Of a stretch of DNA of 64,000 nucleotides, positions 56,423 to 64,000 are shown one piece after another. The stretch spans positions 9,485,001 to 9,549,000 of the forward strand of contig NZ_CP108427.1 of assembly GCF_035982055.1 (NCBI RefSeq). The letters are read 5' to 3'. The position numbers were made by a program, and so were the translations under genes. Numbering within the stretch: position 1 is the first letter of the stretch; each line of letters opens with the position of its first letter. The stretch is from Streptomyces sp. NBC_01288 (lineage in GTDB: Bacteria; Actinomycetota; Actinomycetes; Streptomycetales; Streptomycetaceae). Below the pieces are notes generated by a model. It saw only the letters and a program-made list of their open reading frames with translations, was not told the DNA's origin and did no database searches.

Positions 56423-57658
56423 ATGCGTGTGTTGTTGACGACGTGGGGATCGCGCGGGGATGTCGAACCGCTCGCGGGACTCGCGTCGCGTCTGCTGGAA
56501 CTCGGCGCGGAGGTACGGGTGTGCGCGCCGCCGGACGAGGAGTTCGTGGAGCTGCTGGCCCGGGCCGGTGTGCCGTTGGTGCCGCTCGGTCCGTCGGTGC
56601 GGTCCGTGGTGAACGGTGCGAAGCCGCCGTCGGCGGAGCGGGCGTTCCAGCTCGCGCCCGAACTGGTCGCCGCCCGCTACGAAACGCTGACGGCGGCGGC
56701 CGAGGGCTGTGACGTGCTGCTGGCCACCGGTCTGATGCCGGCCGGTGCCCGCTCGGTGGCCGAGAAACTCGGCATCCGCTATGTGCTCGCCTGCTTCCAC
56801 ACGGCCGGACTGCCGTCGTCGAAGTACCGCCCGCTCTCCCGGCCGGGCCATGCGTCCTCGCCGGGGGAGACCGACATCAAGGTGCTGTGGGAGCAGGACG
56901 CCCAGCGCGTGAACGCCCTGTACGGCGAGGCGGAGAACCGGCACCGGGCGGAGCTCGGCCTGCCACCGGTCGAGAACGTGCGGGACTACGTCTTCACCGA
57001 GCGGCCGTGGCTGGCGGCGGCCCCGGAGCTGTTCCCGTGGCAGGACCACACGGACCTCGACGTCGTGGTGACCGGCCCGTGGATCCTGCTCGACGAGCGC
57101 CCGCTCCCGGCGGATCTGGAGGCGTTCCTGGAGGCCGGTGAGGAGCCGGTGTACGTGGGCTTCGGCAGCATGGCCCTGCGCACCTCGCCGGACTTCGCCC
57201 GGGTCGCCGTCGAGGCGGTCCGCGCACAGGGCCGCCGGGTGCTCCTCGCCCGGGGGTGGGCGGGCCTGGCCGCGGTCGACGACCGCGACGACTGCTTCGT
57301 CGTAGGAGAGGTCAACCAGCAGGCGCTCTTCCGGCGGGTCGCCGCCGTCGTGCACCACGGCGGCGCGGGCACCACGACGACCGCCGCGCTGGCCGGTGTG
57401 CCGCAGCTGGTCGTGCCGCAGATCGTCGACCAGCCATACTGGGCGGCAGGGGTGGCCGAGCTGGGCATCGGCGTCGCGCACGACGGGTCGACGCCGACCT
57501 ACGACTCCCTGTCGGCCGCGCTCACCACCGTCCTGGCGCCCGGGATCCGGGAACGGGCACGGGCCGTGGCCGGCACGATCCGCACGGACGGGACGACAGT
57601 GGCCGCGAAGATGCTCCAGGACATGGTCAGCGAAGAAGGGCGGTCCACGCACGCGTGA
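56423..57658 (+). CDS. rgt: Rifamycin glycosyltransferase (Rgt-like), GT1 family
   Basis: A 411-residue GT-B glycosyltransferase: N-terminal acceptor domain starting MRVLLTTWGSRGDVEPLAGL, C-terminal donor domain with VYVGFGSMALRTSPDFARVA and VVHHGGAGTTTTAALAGVPQ, the NDP-sugar-binding motif of macrolide-type UGTs. On its own it would be called a macrolide glycosyltransferase; the RAE directly upstream and helR downstream make rifamycin inactivation by glycosylation (at the C23 hydroxyl in the known enzyme) the best call. ATG at 56423 follows GGGAGTGCGGA. Confidence 0.82.
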   Translation: MRVLLTTWGSRGDVEPLAGLASRLLELGAEVRVCAPPDEEFVELLARAGVPLVPLGPSVRSVVNGAKPPSAERAFQLAPELVAARYETLTAAAEGCDVLLATGLMPAGARSVAEKLGIRYVLACFHTAGLPSSKYRPLSRPGHASSPGETDIKVLWEQDAQRVNALYGEAENRHRAELGLPPVENVRDYVFTERPWLAAAPELFPWQDHTDLDVVVTGPWILLDERPLPADLEAFLEAGEEPVYVGFGSMALRTSPDFARVAVEAVRAQGRRVLLARGWAGLAAVDDRDDCFVVGEVNQQALFRRVAAVVHHGGAGTTTTAALAGVPQLVVPQIVDQPYWAAGVAELGIGVAHDGSTPTYDSLSAALTTVLAPGIRERARAVAGTIRTDGTTVAAKMLQDMVSEEGRSTHA

Positions 57659-57753
57659 ACCGGCCGAACCGAGCACACGAGAAACCGCACGCACCGGTCC
57701 CCACGCCCAGCCGCACGCCGGGCCGTGAGCGACCTCAGATCGGAATTGATGCC

Positions 57754-59955
57754 GTGAACCCCCTGACCACCAGCGCCTTCGACCTTCCCGACCGGCTCTC
57801 CGCCAAGGCCGACCCGGCGCTGATCGCCGCCGACGAGCAGCACTTCGCGGCGATCGCGGAGAGCCTCGACCGGTCGATCGCGGAACTGACCGAGAGCCTC
57901 GACACCGCGCGCAGGGCACCCGGCGGCATCGGCCGGGCGGCGATGGACCGGGACACGGAGATCCACCGGCTCACCACACGGCTGCGCACCCTACGTCGCT
58001 TCGGCCTGGACCTGTGTCTTGGCCACATGGTGGACGCCGACACCTCCGAGCCCGTGTACATCGGGCGGCTCGGTCTCACCGACAGCACGGGCCGACGGCT
58101 GCTGCTCGACTGGCGCTCGCCCGCGGCGGAGCCGTTCTTCGGCGCGACCCACGCCAACCCGATGGGGCTGGCGAGCCGCCGCAGGTACCGCTGGACGCGC
58201 GGCCGTATCAGCGACTACTGGGACGAGGTGTTCACCGCGGACGGCTTCGTCGGGCATGCCGCGCTCGACGACCAGTCCGCGTTCATCGCCAGCCTCGGCG
58301 GCAACCGCTCGGGTCGGATGCGCGATGTGCTCGGCACCATCCAGGCCGACCAGGACGCCATCATCCGCGCGGGATCACGCGGCGCGCTCGTCGTCGACGG
58401 CGGCCCGGGCACCGGCAAGACCGTCGTCGCCCTGCACCGCTCCGCCTACCTCCTCTACTCCGACCCGCGTCTCGGCCACCGCAGGGGCGGCGTGCTGTTC
58501 GTCGGTCCGCACCGGCCCTACCTGGACTACGTCGCCGACGTCCTCCCCAGCCTCGGCGAGGAGGGCGTGCAGACCTGCATCCTGCGGGACCTCGTCGCCG
58601 AGGGCGCCGCGGCGGTCGCGGAGGCCGACCCGGAGGTGGCCCGGCTGAAGTCCTCCGTGGGGCTGGTGCGGGCGATCGAGCCCGCCGTCCGGTTCTACGA
58701 GGAGCCGCCCACCAAGGGCATGAACGTCACCACCCACTGGTCCGACATCTGGCTGAGCCCCGAGGACTGGGCCGTCGCGTTCGAGGCGGCCGAACCCGGC
58801 ACCCCGCACAACGAGGGACGCGAGCAGGTCTGGCAGGAGCTGCTCACGATCCTGGTCGACAAGCACGACGACACCGCCTCGCCGCGGGACGGCGAGGACG
58901 GACACGTCACGCCCGAGCAGCTCCGGCGGTCGCTGCGGCAGAACCGGGAACTGCTCACCGCCTTCAACCGCGCGTGGCCCCTGCTCGAAGCGGCCGACCT
59001 CGTCGGCGACCTGTGGACCGTACCGGCCTACCTGCGCAAGTGCGCTCCCGCGCTGAGCCGCGACGAGGTCCAGCGCTTGCAGCGCGCGGACGCCCAGGCC
59101 TGGACGGTGTCCGACCTCCCGCTGCTCGACGCGGCACGGCAACGGCTCGGCGACCCGGAGTCGGCGCGCCGCAAGCGTCGGCAGGAAGCCGCCGTCGTCG
59201 CCGAACACGCGCGTCGTACCGACGTCATCGACAGCCTGCTGCAGAACGTCGAGATCGACGAGAGCGAGGGCGCGATGGGCATGCTCCACGGAAAGGACCT
59301 ACGGGACGCGCTGATCGACGAGGCCGCGCAGGTGTCCGCCGTCGAACCCGACCTGCTCGCCGGGCCGTTCGCGCACATCGTCGTGGACGAGGCACAAGAA
59401 CTCACCGACGCGGAATGGCAGATGCTCCTGCTGCGCTGCCCGTCCCGGAGCTTCACCATCGTCGGCGACCGCGCCCAGGCCCGGCACGGGTTCACCGAGT
59501 CGTGGCAGGAACGGCTGAAGCGGATCGGCCTCGACCGGATCAACCTCGCGTCCCTGACCGTCAACTACCGCACCCCGGAAGAGATCATGACGGAGGCCGA
59601 GCCGGTCATCCGTGCTGTGCTCCCGGACGCCAACGTGCCGACGTCCATCCGCAGCAGCGGCATCCCCGTCGTCCACGGACCCACCTCCGACCTGGAGTCG
59701 ATCCTCGACACCTGGCTCGCCGAGCACGCGGACGGCATCGGCTGTGTCATCGGTACGGCCGAGATCGAGAAGGACGTCTTCCGGGCGAGGCCGCGCGTCC
59801 GGGCGCTGACTCCCGTGCTGTCCAAGGGACTTGAGTTCGACCTGGTCGTCCTTCTCGACCCGGAGAAATTCGGCGAGGGCATCGAGGGAGCCGTCGACCA
59901 CTATGTGGCGATGACCCGGGCGACGCAGCAGTTGGTCGTGCTCACGAGCGCCTGA
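57754..59955 (+). CDS. helR: HelR/HelD-type RNA polymerase-displacing helicase-like protein
   Basis: A 733-residue UvrD-like ATPase. N-terminal coiled-coil (about residues 20-90: EQHFAAIAESLDRSIAELTE), the HelD-specific DWRSPAAEPFF, Walker A GGPGTGKT (216-223), Walker B HIVVDEAQELTDAEW, motif III TIVGDRAQARHG, NYRTPEEIMTEA and C-terminal SKGLEFDLVVLLDPE. HelR binds RNA polymerase and removes or excludes rifamycin. It lies 95 bp after the Rgt-like gene with no promoter that I can see, so both should be induced from the RAE. GTG 57754 is the first plausible start. Confidence 0.9.
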   Translation: MNPLTTSAFDLPDRLSAKADPALIAADEQHFAAIAESLDRSIAELTESLDTARRAPGGIGRAAMDRDTEIHRLTTRLRTLRRFGLDLCLGHMVDADTSEPVYIGRLGLTDSTGRRLLLDWRSPAAEPFFGATHANPMGLASRRRYRWTRGRISDYWDEVFTADGFVGHAALDDQSAFIASLGGNRSGRMRDVLGTIQADQDAIIRAGSRGALVVDGGPGTGKTVVALHRSAYLLYSDPRLGHRRGGVLFVGPHRPYLDYVADVLPSLGEEGVQTCILRDLVAEGAAAVAEADPEVARLKSSVGLVRAIEPAVRFYEEPPTKGMNVTTHWSDIWLSPEDWAVAFEAAEPGTPHNEGREQVWQELLTILVDKHDDTASPRDGEDGHVTPEQLRRSLRQNRELLTAFNRAWPLLEAADLVGDLWTVPAYLRKCAPALSRDEVQRLQRADAQAWTVSDLPLLDAARQRLGDPESARRKRRQEAAVVAEHARRTDVIDSLLQNVEIDESEGAMGMLHGKDLRDALIDEAAQVSAVEPDLLAGPFAHIVVDEAQELTDAEWQMLLLRCPSRSFTIVGDRAQARHGFTESWQERLKRIGLDRINLASLTVNYRTPEEIMTEAEPVIRAVLPDANVPTSIRSSGIPVVHGPTSDLESILDTWLAEHADGIGCVIGTAEIEKDVFRARPRVRALTPVLSKGLEFDLVVLLDPEKFGEGIEGAVDHYVAMTRATQQLVVLTSA

Positions 59956-60008
59956 GTCCGGTGGGCGCGCGGCGAGTTAGGACCCGCCGCGCGCCGACGT
60001 CCTTGGGG

Positions 60009-60752
60009 TCAGCCCGCGGCAGGCAGCGTGAACTCGTAGATCAGGGCGTCCTGTTGGGCCTCCACCACCAGGTCGGTGATCTCCAGCGGGCGCGCGTACT
60101 GGTCGTGCACGCGGCGGGTCACCCGCACCGAGGGCGCGTTCGCGACCTGGGTGATGGCGTCCCGGTGGTGCAGGGTCAGACCGGCCCGGCGCATCCAGTC
60201 GTAGGTGCGCCGGAGTTGGGCGGCGGCGGAGCCGTCCGCGCGGTCGCGGTAGCGGGCCAGTTCCTCCACCTCGGCCAGCGCCACCGCCGAGAAGGACGTG
60301 ACGGCCGTACGCAGTCCGCTGCCGTCGGCCGCCGCGGACGCGTAGCGGTGCACGAGGGTCGGCCGGTGCGGGGCGATACCCAGGGCCTCGGCGTGGTCCG
60401 GCGGGGGAGTCTCCCAGGCCACGGTGGCCCGGTCGAAGCCGGTCGGGTCCGTGCTGCGGGCGCCGACCGGGAAGGTGAGGGAGGAAGGGGTCTCGACGGG
60501 CTGTCCTGTCAGGGTGGCGTGGCTGCCGCGCCGGTCGGTGGCGACCAGGCCGTCCCTGCGCAGCACCTCCAGCGCCTGTCTTATGGTCTCCCGGCTGACC
60601 TGGAAGTGTTCGGCCAACTGCCGTTCGCCGGGCAGGCGTTCACCGGGCGGGATGGTGCCGTCGTGGAGTTCGCCGAGGAGTTGGGTGGCGACCCGTCCGT
60701 AGAGGGGCTGGTCGTCGGCGGTCGGGTGGTCGTGGGGGGTGGTGCGGGCCAT
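60009..60752 (-). CDS. GntR-family (HutC subfamily, UTRA domain) regulator
   Basis: A 247-residue regulator: winged helix ERLPGERQLAEHFQVSRETI, RQALEVLRRDGLVATDRRGS, then a UTRA ligand domain from ~residue 85 (LGIAPHRPTLVHRYASAAAD; RRAGLTLHHRDAITQVANAP, VRVTRRVHDQYARPLEITDL). AGGAGG precedes the ATG at 60752. A dre-like palindrome at 60839-60854 suits a HutC/DasR-type protein and is probably its own operator. The ligand cannot be told; DasR itself binds aminosugar phosphates, but this protein is not DasR by sequence I can recognise. Confidence 0.88.
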   Translation of the reverse strand: MARTTPHDHPTADDQPLYGRVATQLLGELHDGTIPPGERLPGERQLAEHFQVSRETIRQALEVLRRDGLVATDRRGSHATLTGQPVETPSSLTFPVGARSTDPTGFDRATVAWETPPPDHAEALGIAPHRPTLVHRYASAAADGSGLRTAVTSFSAVALAEVEELARYRDRADGSAAAQLRRTYDWMRRAGLTLHHRDAITQVANAPSVRVTRRVHDQYARPLEITDLVVEAQQDALIYEFTLPAAG

Positions 60753-60838
60753 GCCGCGCCTCCTGTTGGTGACAAGACTGATGGTAGAGCCGGTAACAAT
60801 TCGTAGCCGTGCGGGCTCGTTGCGCGACCAGATCTAGC

Positions 60839-60854
60839 ATTGGTCTAAACCACC
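60839..60854. promoter_or_regulatory. dre-like HutC/DasR-type operator
   Basis: ATTGGTCTAAACCACC agrees with the DasR-responsive-element consensus ACTGGTCTAGACCACT at 13 of 16 positions and contains the GT-N-TA-N-AC core of GntR/HutC sites. It lies 87-102 bp upstream of the HutC-type gene, in its gap with the beta-lactamase-fold gene. Confidence 0.55.
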
Positions 60855-60906
60855 AGGGAAGAGCGGCAGGCCAGTTAGGCCGAAACCGACCCGCGCCGAT
60901 CACCCC

Positions 60907-62073
60907 TCACAGGGCGTCGTACACGGCGTCGATCAGGCCCATCTTCCGTGGGTCGTCCGCGATATGACGCCCCATCCGGTTCATCACATAGCCCATCGAC
61001 ACCCCCGCCTCCGGGTCGGCCAGGCCGAAGGAGCCACCGAAGCCGTCGTGTCCGAAAGCCCTCGGGTTGCGGCCGTACGATCCGTTCGGGCCGCTGAGCC
61101 ACAGGCCGAGCCCGATCTCCGTCTCGTGTGCGAAGCCCGCGCCGATCACCAGGTCACGGCAGCGGCCCTGCCCCTCGCGCACCCGCTCGACCGCCTCGGG
61201 GGACAGGACGCGGTGGCCGGCGTAGGACCCGCGCCCGGCGAAGACGCCGTAGAGCGCGGCGATCGCGCGTGCCGTGCCGTGGCCGTTCGCGGCCGGGATC
61301 TCCGCGGCGCGCCACTCCGGGGTGTTGGCCTCCGCCGCGCCCGCGAGCGGGTTGGTCAGCGCTGCGATGGCCGCCGGCGCCAACTGGCTGAAGACCGCGG
61401 CCTGTTCACTCGCCGGTGGGGCGGGCGCATGCACCAGCTCGGCCGCCCGGCCGGCCTCCTTCTCCGGCAGCCCGATGGTGAAGTCGATCCCGAGCGGGCC
61501 GGTGACCTCGCGCTCCAGGAAGGCGCTCGGCAGCAACCCCGATACGCGGCGCACCACTTCACCGACGAGGAAGCCGTAGGTGATCGCGTGGTACCCGGAC
61601 CGCGTTCCCGGCTCCCACCAGGGCTCCATGGCCGCGAGCCGCTCGGTGGTCAACTCCCAGTCGTAGAGCTGCGCGAGAGAGTGGGGCTCGCGGAGGCCGG
61701 CGAGTCCGGCGCGGTGCGAGAGCAGGTGTCGTACGAGGACGTTCTCCTTGCCCGCGGCGGCGAATTCCGGCCAGTACGTGGCCACCGGGGCGTCGAGGTC
61801 GAGCAGGCCGCGGTCGGCGAGGATGTGGGCGCACAGGGCCACCGGGCCCTTCGTCGTCGACCACACGTTGACCACGGTGTCCCGCTCCCAGGGGCGGGTG
61901 CGTGCCTCGTCGGCCCAGCCGCCCCACAGGTCGACCACGGTTTCGGCGCCGACGGTGACGGTCAGCGCGGCGCCCAGTTCGTCGCGGTCCCGGAAGTTCT
62001 CCTCGAACGCCGTGCGCACCGCGGTGAAGCGGGGGTCGCAGTGGCCGTCGACGGCTGGCTGGTGCTCGGACAT
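60907..62073 (-). CDS. Serine hydrolase of the class C beta-lactamase/EstB family
   Basis: A 388-residue penicillin-binding-fold hydrolase without a signal peptide. SxxK is VWSTTKGP, YxN-like Tyr is in GYHAITYGFLVGEV, and the third motif is FGHDGFGGSFGLADPE (HxG in place of KTG), as in EstB esterases. The absence of a secretion signal argues for an intracellular esterase rather than a beta-lactamase. ATG at 62073. It lies upstream of the HutC-type gene on the same strand, 154 bp away. Confidence 0.87.
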   Translation of the reverse strand: MSEHQPAVDGHCDPRFTAVRTAFEENFRDRDELGAALTVTVGAETVVDLWGGWADEARTRPWERDTVVNVWSTTKGPVALCAHILADRGLLDLDAPVATYWPEFAAAGKENVLVRHLLSHRAGLAGLREPHSLAQLYDWELTTERLAAMEPWWEPGTRSGYHAITYGFLVGEVVRRVSGLLPSAFLEREVTGPLGIDFTIGLPEKEAGRAAELVHAPAPPASEQAAVFSQLAPAAIAALTNPLAGAAEANTPEWRAAEIPAANGHGTARAIAALYGVFAGRGSYAGHRVLSPEAVERVREGQGRCRDLVIGAGFAHETEIGLGLWLSGPNGSYGRNPRAFGHDGFGGSFGLADPEAGVSMGYVMNRMGRHIADDPRKMGLIDAVYDAL

Positions 62074-62171
62074 GGGGCCTCCGTGGTGTGCCGGACGTCC
62101 GGACCGCGACGCTGCGGCCCGGACCACCTGAACATACCGACTGGTCGGACTGACCGGAAGGCGCCGTACGC

Positions 62172-62576
62172 TCAGTTCAGGAACAAGGTGCCGGCCGGCT
62201 CCCGGTGACCCGCCTCCGTGTGCCAGTAGTCGCGGGTCTCCACGGCCAGACCGGCGCCGTCGAAGCGCACGAAGACACAGCCGGCCAGCGTGGACGGTTC
62301 ACCGTCCTCCTCGGCCAGCACCCTGAACTCGGCCACGGCGACGCCGTGTTGACCGACGACCGGCGCAGAGAACCGCGCATCGCCCACCCGCTCGGCCGCG
62401 AACGACCACCGGAGATAGGCGGCCAACTCGGCCCGCCCCCGGTGCGGTTCGCGGAACGGCATCGAGCGGTGGACGCAGTCCTCGGCGTACAGCTCCAGCA
62501 GCGCGTCCACGTCGTGCTCGGCCCAGGCGCGCGCCCAGACCCGCACGAACCGCTCGGCGGCCTCGCCGGTGTTCAT
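62172..62576 (-). CDS. NTF2-like (SnoaL) domain protein
   Basis: A 134-residue NTF2-fold protein: FVRVWARAWAEHDVDALLEL, YAEDCVHRSMPFREPHRGRA, ELAAYLRWSFAAE and CVFVRFDGAGLAVETRDYWH, ending HREPAGTLFLN. It lies 10 bp after the esterase gene, so they are probably co-transcribed. Function unknown. Confidence 0.85.
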   Translation of the reverse strand: MNTGEAAERFVRVWARAWAEHDVDALLELYAEDCVHRSMPFREPHRGRAELAAYLRWSFAAERVGDARFSAPVVGQHGVAVAEFRVLAEEDGEPSTLAGCVFVRFDGAGLAVETRDYWHTEAGHREPAGTLFLN

Positions 62577-62586
62577 TCCGCGCCCC

Positions 62587-63555
62587 TCAGACGTACGACC
62601 GCAGCCAGTCCAGCTTCACGGCCTCCTGGTAAGGGCCGCCGCCCTCATGGCCGTTGAAGTCGTACACCTCGATCTTCTTGTCCTCGTGCGCCCAGGCGTT
62701 GAACACGGCGAACACCGTGGAGGGCGGGCAGGTCTGGTCCTCCAGGGCTGTCGAGAAGAGGGCGGGGGCGCGGCCGCGGGACGCGAAGTGGACGCTGTCG
62801 AAGTACGAGAGCGTGCGCAGGACATCCCCGGTGCGACCGCGATGGGTCTTGAGGTAGTTGCCGATCTCCCGGTACGGGTCGCGGTCCGTGAGGGTCGCGG
62901 CGCGTGGGTAGTCGCACAGGAACGGCACGTCCGGCGCGATCCCGGCCAGGTCGCCGACCAGTCCGCCGACGGCGATGGTGATGCCGCCGCCCTGGCTCGC
63001 GCCGACCGCCACCGTGCGCGTCGGATCGACCAACGGGTGCGAACGGGCCGCCTCGACGGCCCGCACGCCGTCCGTGAACACGCGGCGGTAGTAGTAGTTC
63101 TCGGGGGCGTCGATGCCCCGGGTCATGAAGCCGGGATACGCGGGCGCGCCGCCCACCGGGTCCGGGGTGCCACCGCCACCGCCCCACGCGCTGCCCTGCC
63201 CGCGCGTGTCCATGATGAAGTGCGCGCGGCCCGTCGACGGCCACAGCAGGTTCTCGTGCGGGAGGCCCCGCCCGCCGCCGTAGCCGACGAACTCCACGAC
63301 CAGCGGCAGGGGTTGGGCCGCGTCGGCCGGCAGCCGCAACCAGCCCTTCACCGGGTGACCGCCGAACCCGGCGAACGTCACGTCGTACACCTTCACCGTG
63401 GACAGTCCCGTGTCGACCGGTTCGAAGCGGGCGTCCAGATCGTGCTCGCGGGTCTCCTGGAGGGTCTTGGACCAGAAGGCGTCGAAGTCCTCGGGCTCGA
63501 CGGAATCGCTCCGGTACGCGCGGAGTTCGTCGAGCGGAAGGTCGAACAGGGCCAT
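62587..63555 (-). CDS. Acetylxylan esterase/cephalosporin-C deacetylase-like (CE7) enzyme
   Basis: A 322-residue CE7-family esterase: MALFDLPLDELRAYRSDSVE, DFDAFWSKTLQETRE, VEFVGYGGGRGLPHENLLWP, MDTRGQGSAWGGGG, nucleophile Ser in VAVGASQGGGITIAV, Asp in ALEDQTCPPSTVFAVFN and His in NGHEGGG. All CE7 hallmark residues (RGQ, GxSQG, HE) are present. No signal peptide, so it deacetylates imported oligosaccharides or antibiotics in the cytoplasm. The ATG at 63555 was preferred over 63594. First of a two-gene unit with the NTF2-like gene. Confidence 0.9.
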   Translation of the reverse strand: MALFDLPLDELRAYRSDSVEPEDFDAFWSKTLQETREHDLDARFEPVDTGLSTVKVYDVTFAGFGGHPVKGWLRLPADAAQPLPLVVEFVGYGGGRGLPHENLLWPSTGRAHFIMDTRGQGSAWGGGGGTPDPVGGAPAYPGFMTRGIDAPENYYYRRVFTDGVRAVEAARSHPLVDPTRTVAVGASQGGGITIAVGGLVGDLAGIAPDVPFLCDYPRAATLTDRDPYREIGNYLKTHRGRTGDVLRTLSYFDSVHFASRGRAPALFSTALEDQTCPPSTVFAVFNAWAHEDKKIEVYDFNGHEGGGPYQEAVKLDWLRSYV

Positions 63556-63658
63556 CGATGACCGCCTTTGGGAAGTGTGAGTACGGATGATCACACCGTA
63601 CGTGTGACATCGGAGGACTCGCCAGGCTCGTGGGGCGCCGCGCGCCTACCATGTCGGC

Positions 63659-64000
63659 ATGTCGTCTGCCGTGGATCTGCTGGTCAAGGACGCCGAACTG
63701 CTCGTCGTGGACGGCGGGCGGGAGATCCCGGGCGGCTGGGTCGCCGTCACGGGTGGTCGGGTCACCGCCGTCGGTGTGGGAGGAGTCGAGCGCGAGGCGC
63801 TTACCAGAACCTCACCCGCTCCTACGCTCCCGCCGTCAACGGCACCCTCTTCGACTGGCTGACCACGCACCTATACGTGCATCCGCGCTGCCCGCGACAT
63901 CGGCTTCCGCTTCCATGCGACCCGCGGTTCGATGACTCGTTCCGTCGAGGACGGGGGACTGCCGCCGAGGAGCGTCACACAGAGCACCGACGAGGTGCTG
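63659..64000 (+). pseudogene. Amidohydrolase (8-oxoguanine deaminase-like) wrecked by deletions; runs off the edge
   Basis: Three recognisable pieces of one family lie in three frames. Frame 1: ATG 63659, DLLVKDAELLVVDGGREIPG and GGRVTAVGVGGVE, the N-terminal beta-sandwich of cyclic amidohydrolases. Frame 2, from about 63803: YQNLTRSYAPAVNGTLFDWL then TTHLYVHPR. Frame 3, from about 63882: IRAARDIGFRFHATRGSMTR and SVEDGGLPPRSVTQSTDEVL to the edge. The segments between them in intact proteins are missing, including the HxH metal site before LYQNLTRS and the long helix between DWLTT and HLYVHPR. At least three deletions are implied. The rest lies outside the window. Confidence 0.8.

Noticed and set aside
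60811..60836. Third copy of the 31-bp intergenic repeat
   Set aside because: Only TGCGCGACCA matches the complement of the repeat; the C-rich half is absent.
1..64000. Mobile elements, CRISPR arrays, tRNA or rRNA genes
   Set aside because: No transposase, integrase, terminal inverted repeats with target duplication, regularly spaced repeats or cloverleaf-like sequences were recognised by eye. A tRNA scan and an IS database search would confirm.

Overview
The window is high-GC actinobacterial DNA, almost certainly Streptomyces. Third codon positions are nearly all G/C, GTG starts and 4-bp ATGA/GTGA gene overlaps are common, and the families present (ECF42 sigma factors with DGPF partners, HelR-type helicase with a rifamycin-associated element, AnsP/AspA/asparaginase set, DUF190/CrcB, MptB-like and GT87 membrane glycosyltransferases) are typical of that genus. 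I count about 61 protein-coding genes plus one wrecked gene at the right edge. I see no tRNA, rRNA, IS element, integrase or CRISPR array. The mix of catabolism, regulators and resistance genes suggests an accessory part of the chromosome rather than the core (inference).

Layout. 1-10 kb: partial sensor kinase (minus) divergent from an Lnt-like carbon-nitrogen hydrolase; a secreted protein; a LacI regulator divergent from a GH42 beta-galactosidase with a matched operator pair; a small winged-helix protein, a YihY membrane protein and an SMP-30-like protein. 10-12.4 kb: crcB-DUF190-crcB fluoride operon and uppP, closed by a strong terminator. 12.4-18.2 kb: a nitrogen-scavenging run (FadR-type regulator, AnsP permease, asparaginase, aspartate ammonia-lyase, glutaminase) turning Asn, Asp and Gln into Asp, fumarate, Glu and ammonia. 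18-25 kb: hydrolase, two GT-C/GT87 membrane mannosyltransferase-like proteins, a D-Ala-D-Ala carboxypeptidase that overlaps one of them tail to tail, a short Rho paralogue with a C/U-rich leader, and a methyltransferase. 25-28 kb: SDR, VOC and MFS genes. 28-30.5 kb: ECF42 module 1. 30.6-36 kb: two small redox loci, each with a divergent regulator (MmyB-like HTH, MarR).

36-48.2 kb: two divergent operons with a LysR regulator that together look like an aromatic-compound catabolic cluster: cofactor-free monooxygenase, FAD hydroxylase, ACMSD-fold amidohydrolase, cyclase-family hydrolase, bicovalent-type flavin oxidase and FAH hydrolase on the minus strand; a second FAH hydrolase, an extradiol dioxygenase with a full active site, a histidinol-dehydrogenase-like enzyme and an SDR on the plus strand. 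The substrate cannot be read from sequence; this is the best candidate for an undescribed pathway.

48.5-64 kb: a Tat-exported beta-helix protein; a PadR locus; two alpha/beta hydrolases; cyanase; ECF42 module 2 (minus), sharing the exact promoter architecture of module 1; a two-gene rifamycin-resistance unit (glycosyltransferase plus HelR) under a palindromic RAE; a HutC-type regulator with a dre-like operator; a serine beta-lactamase-fold hydrolase; an NTF2-like protein; an acetylxylan-esterase-like enzyme; and an amidohydrolase reduced by several deletions to a pseudogene.
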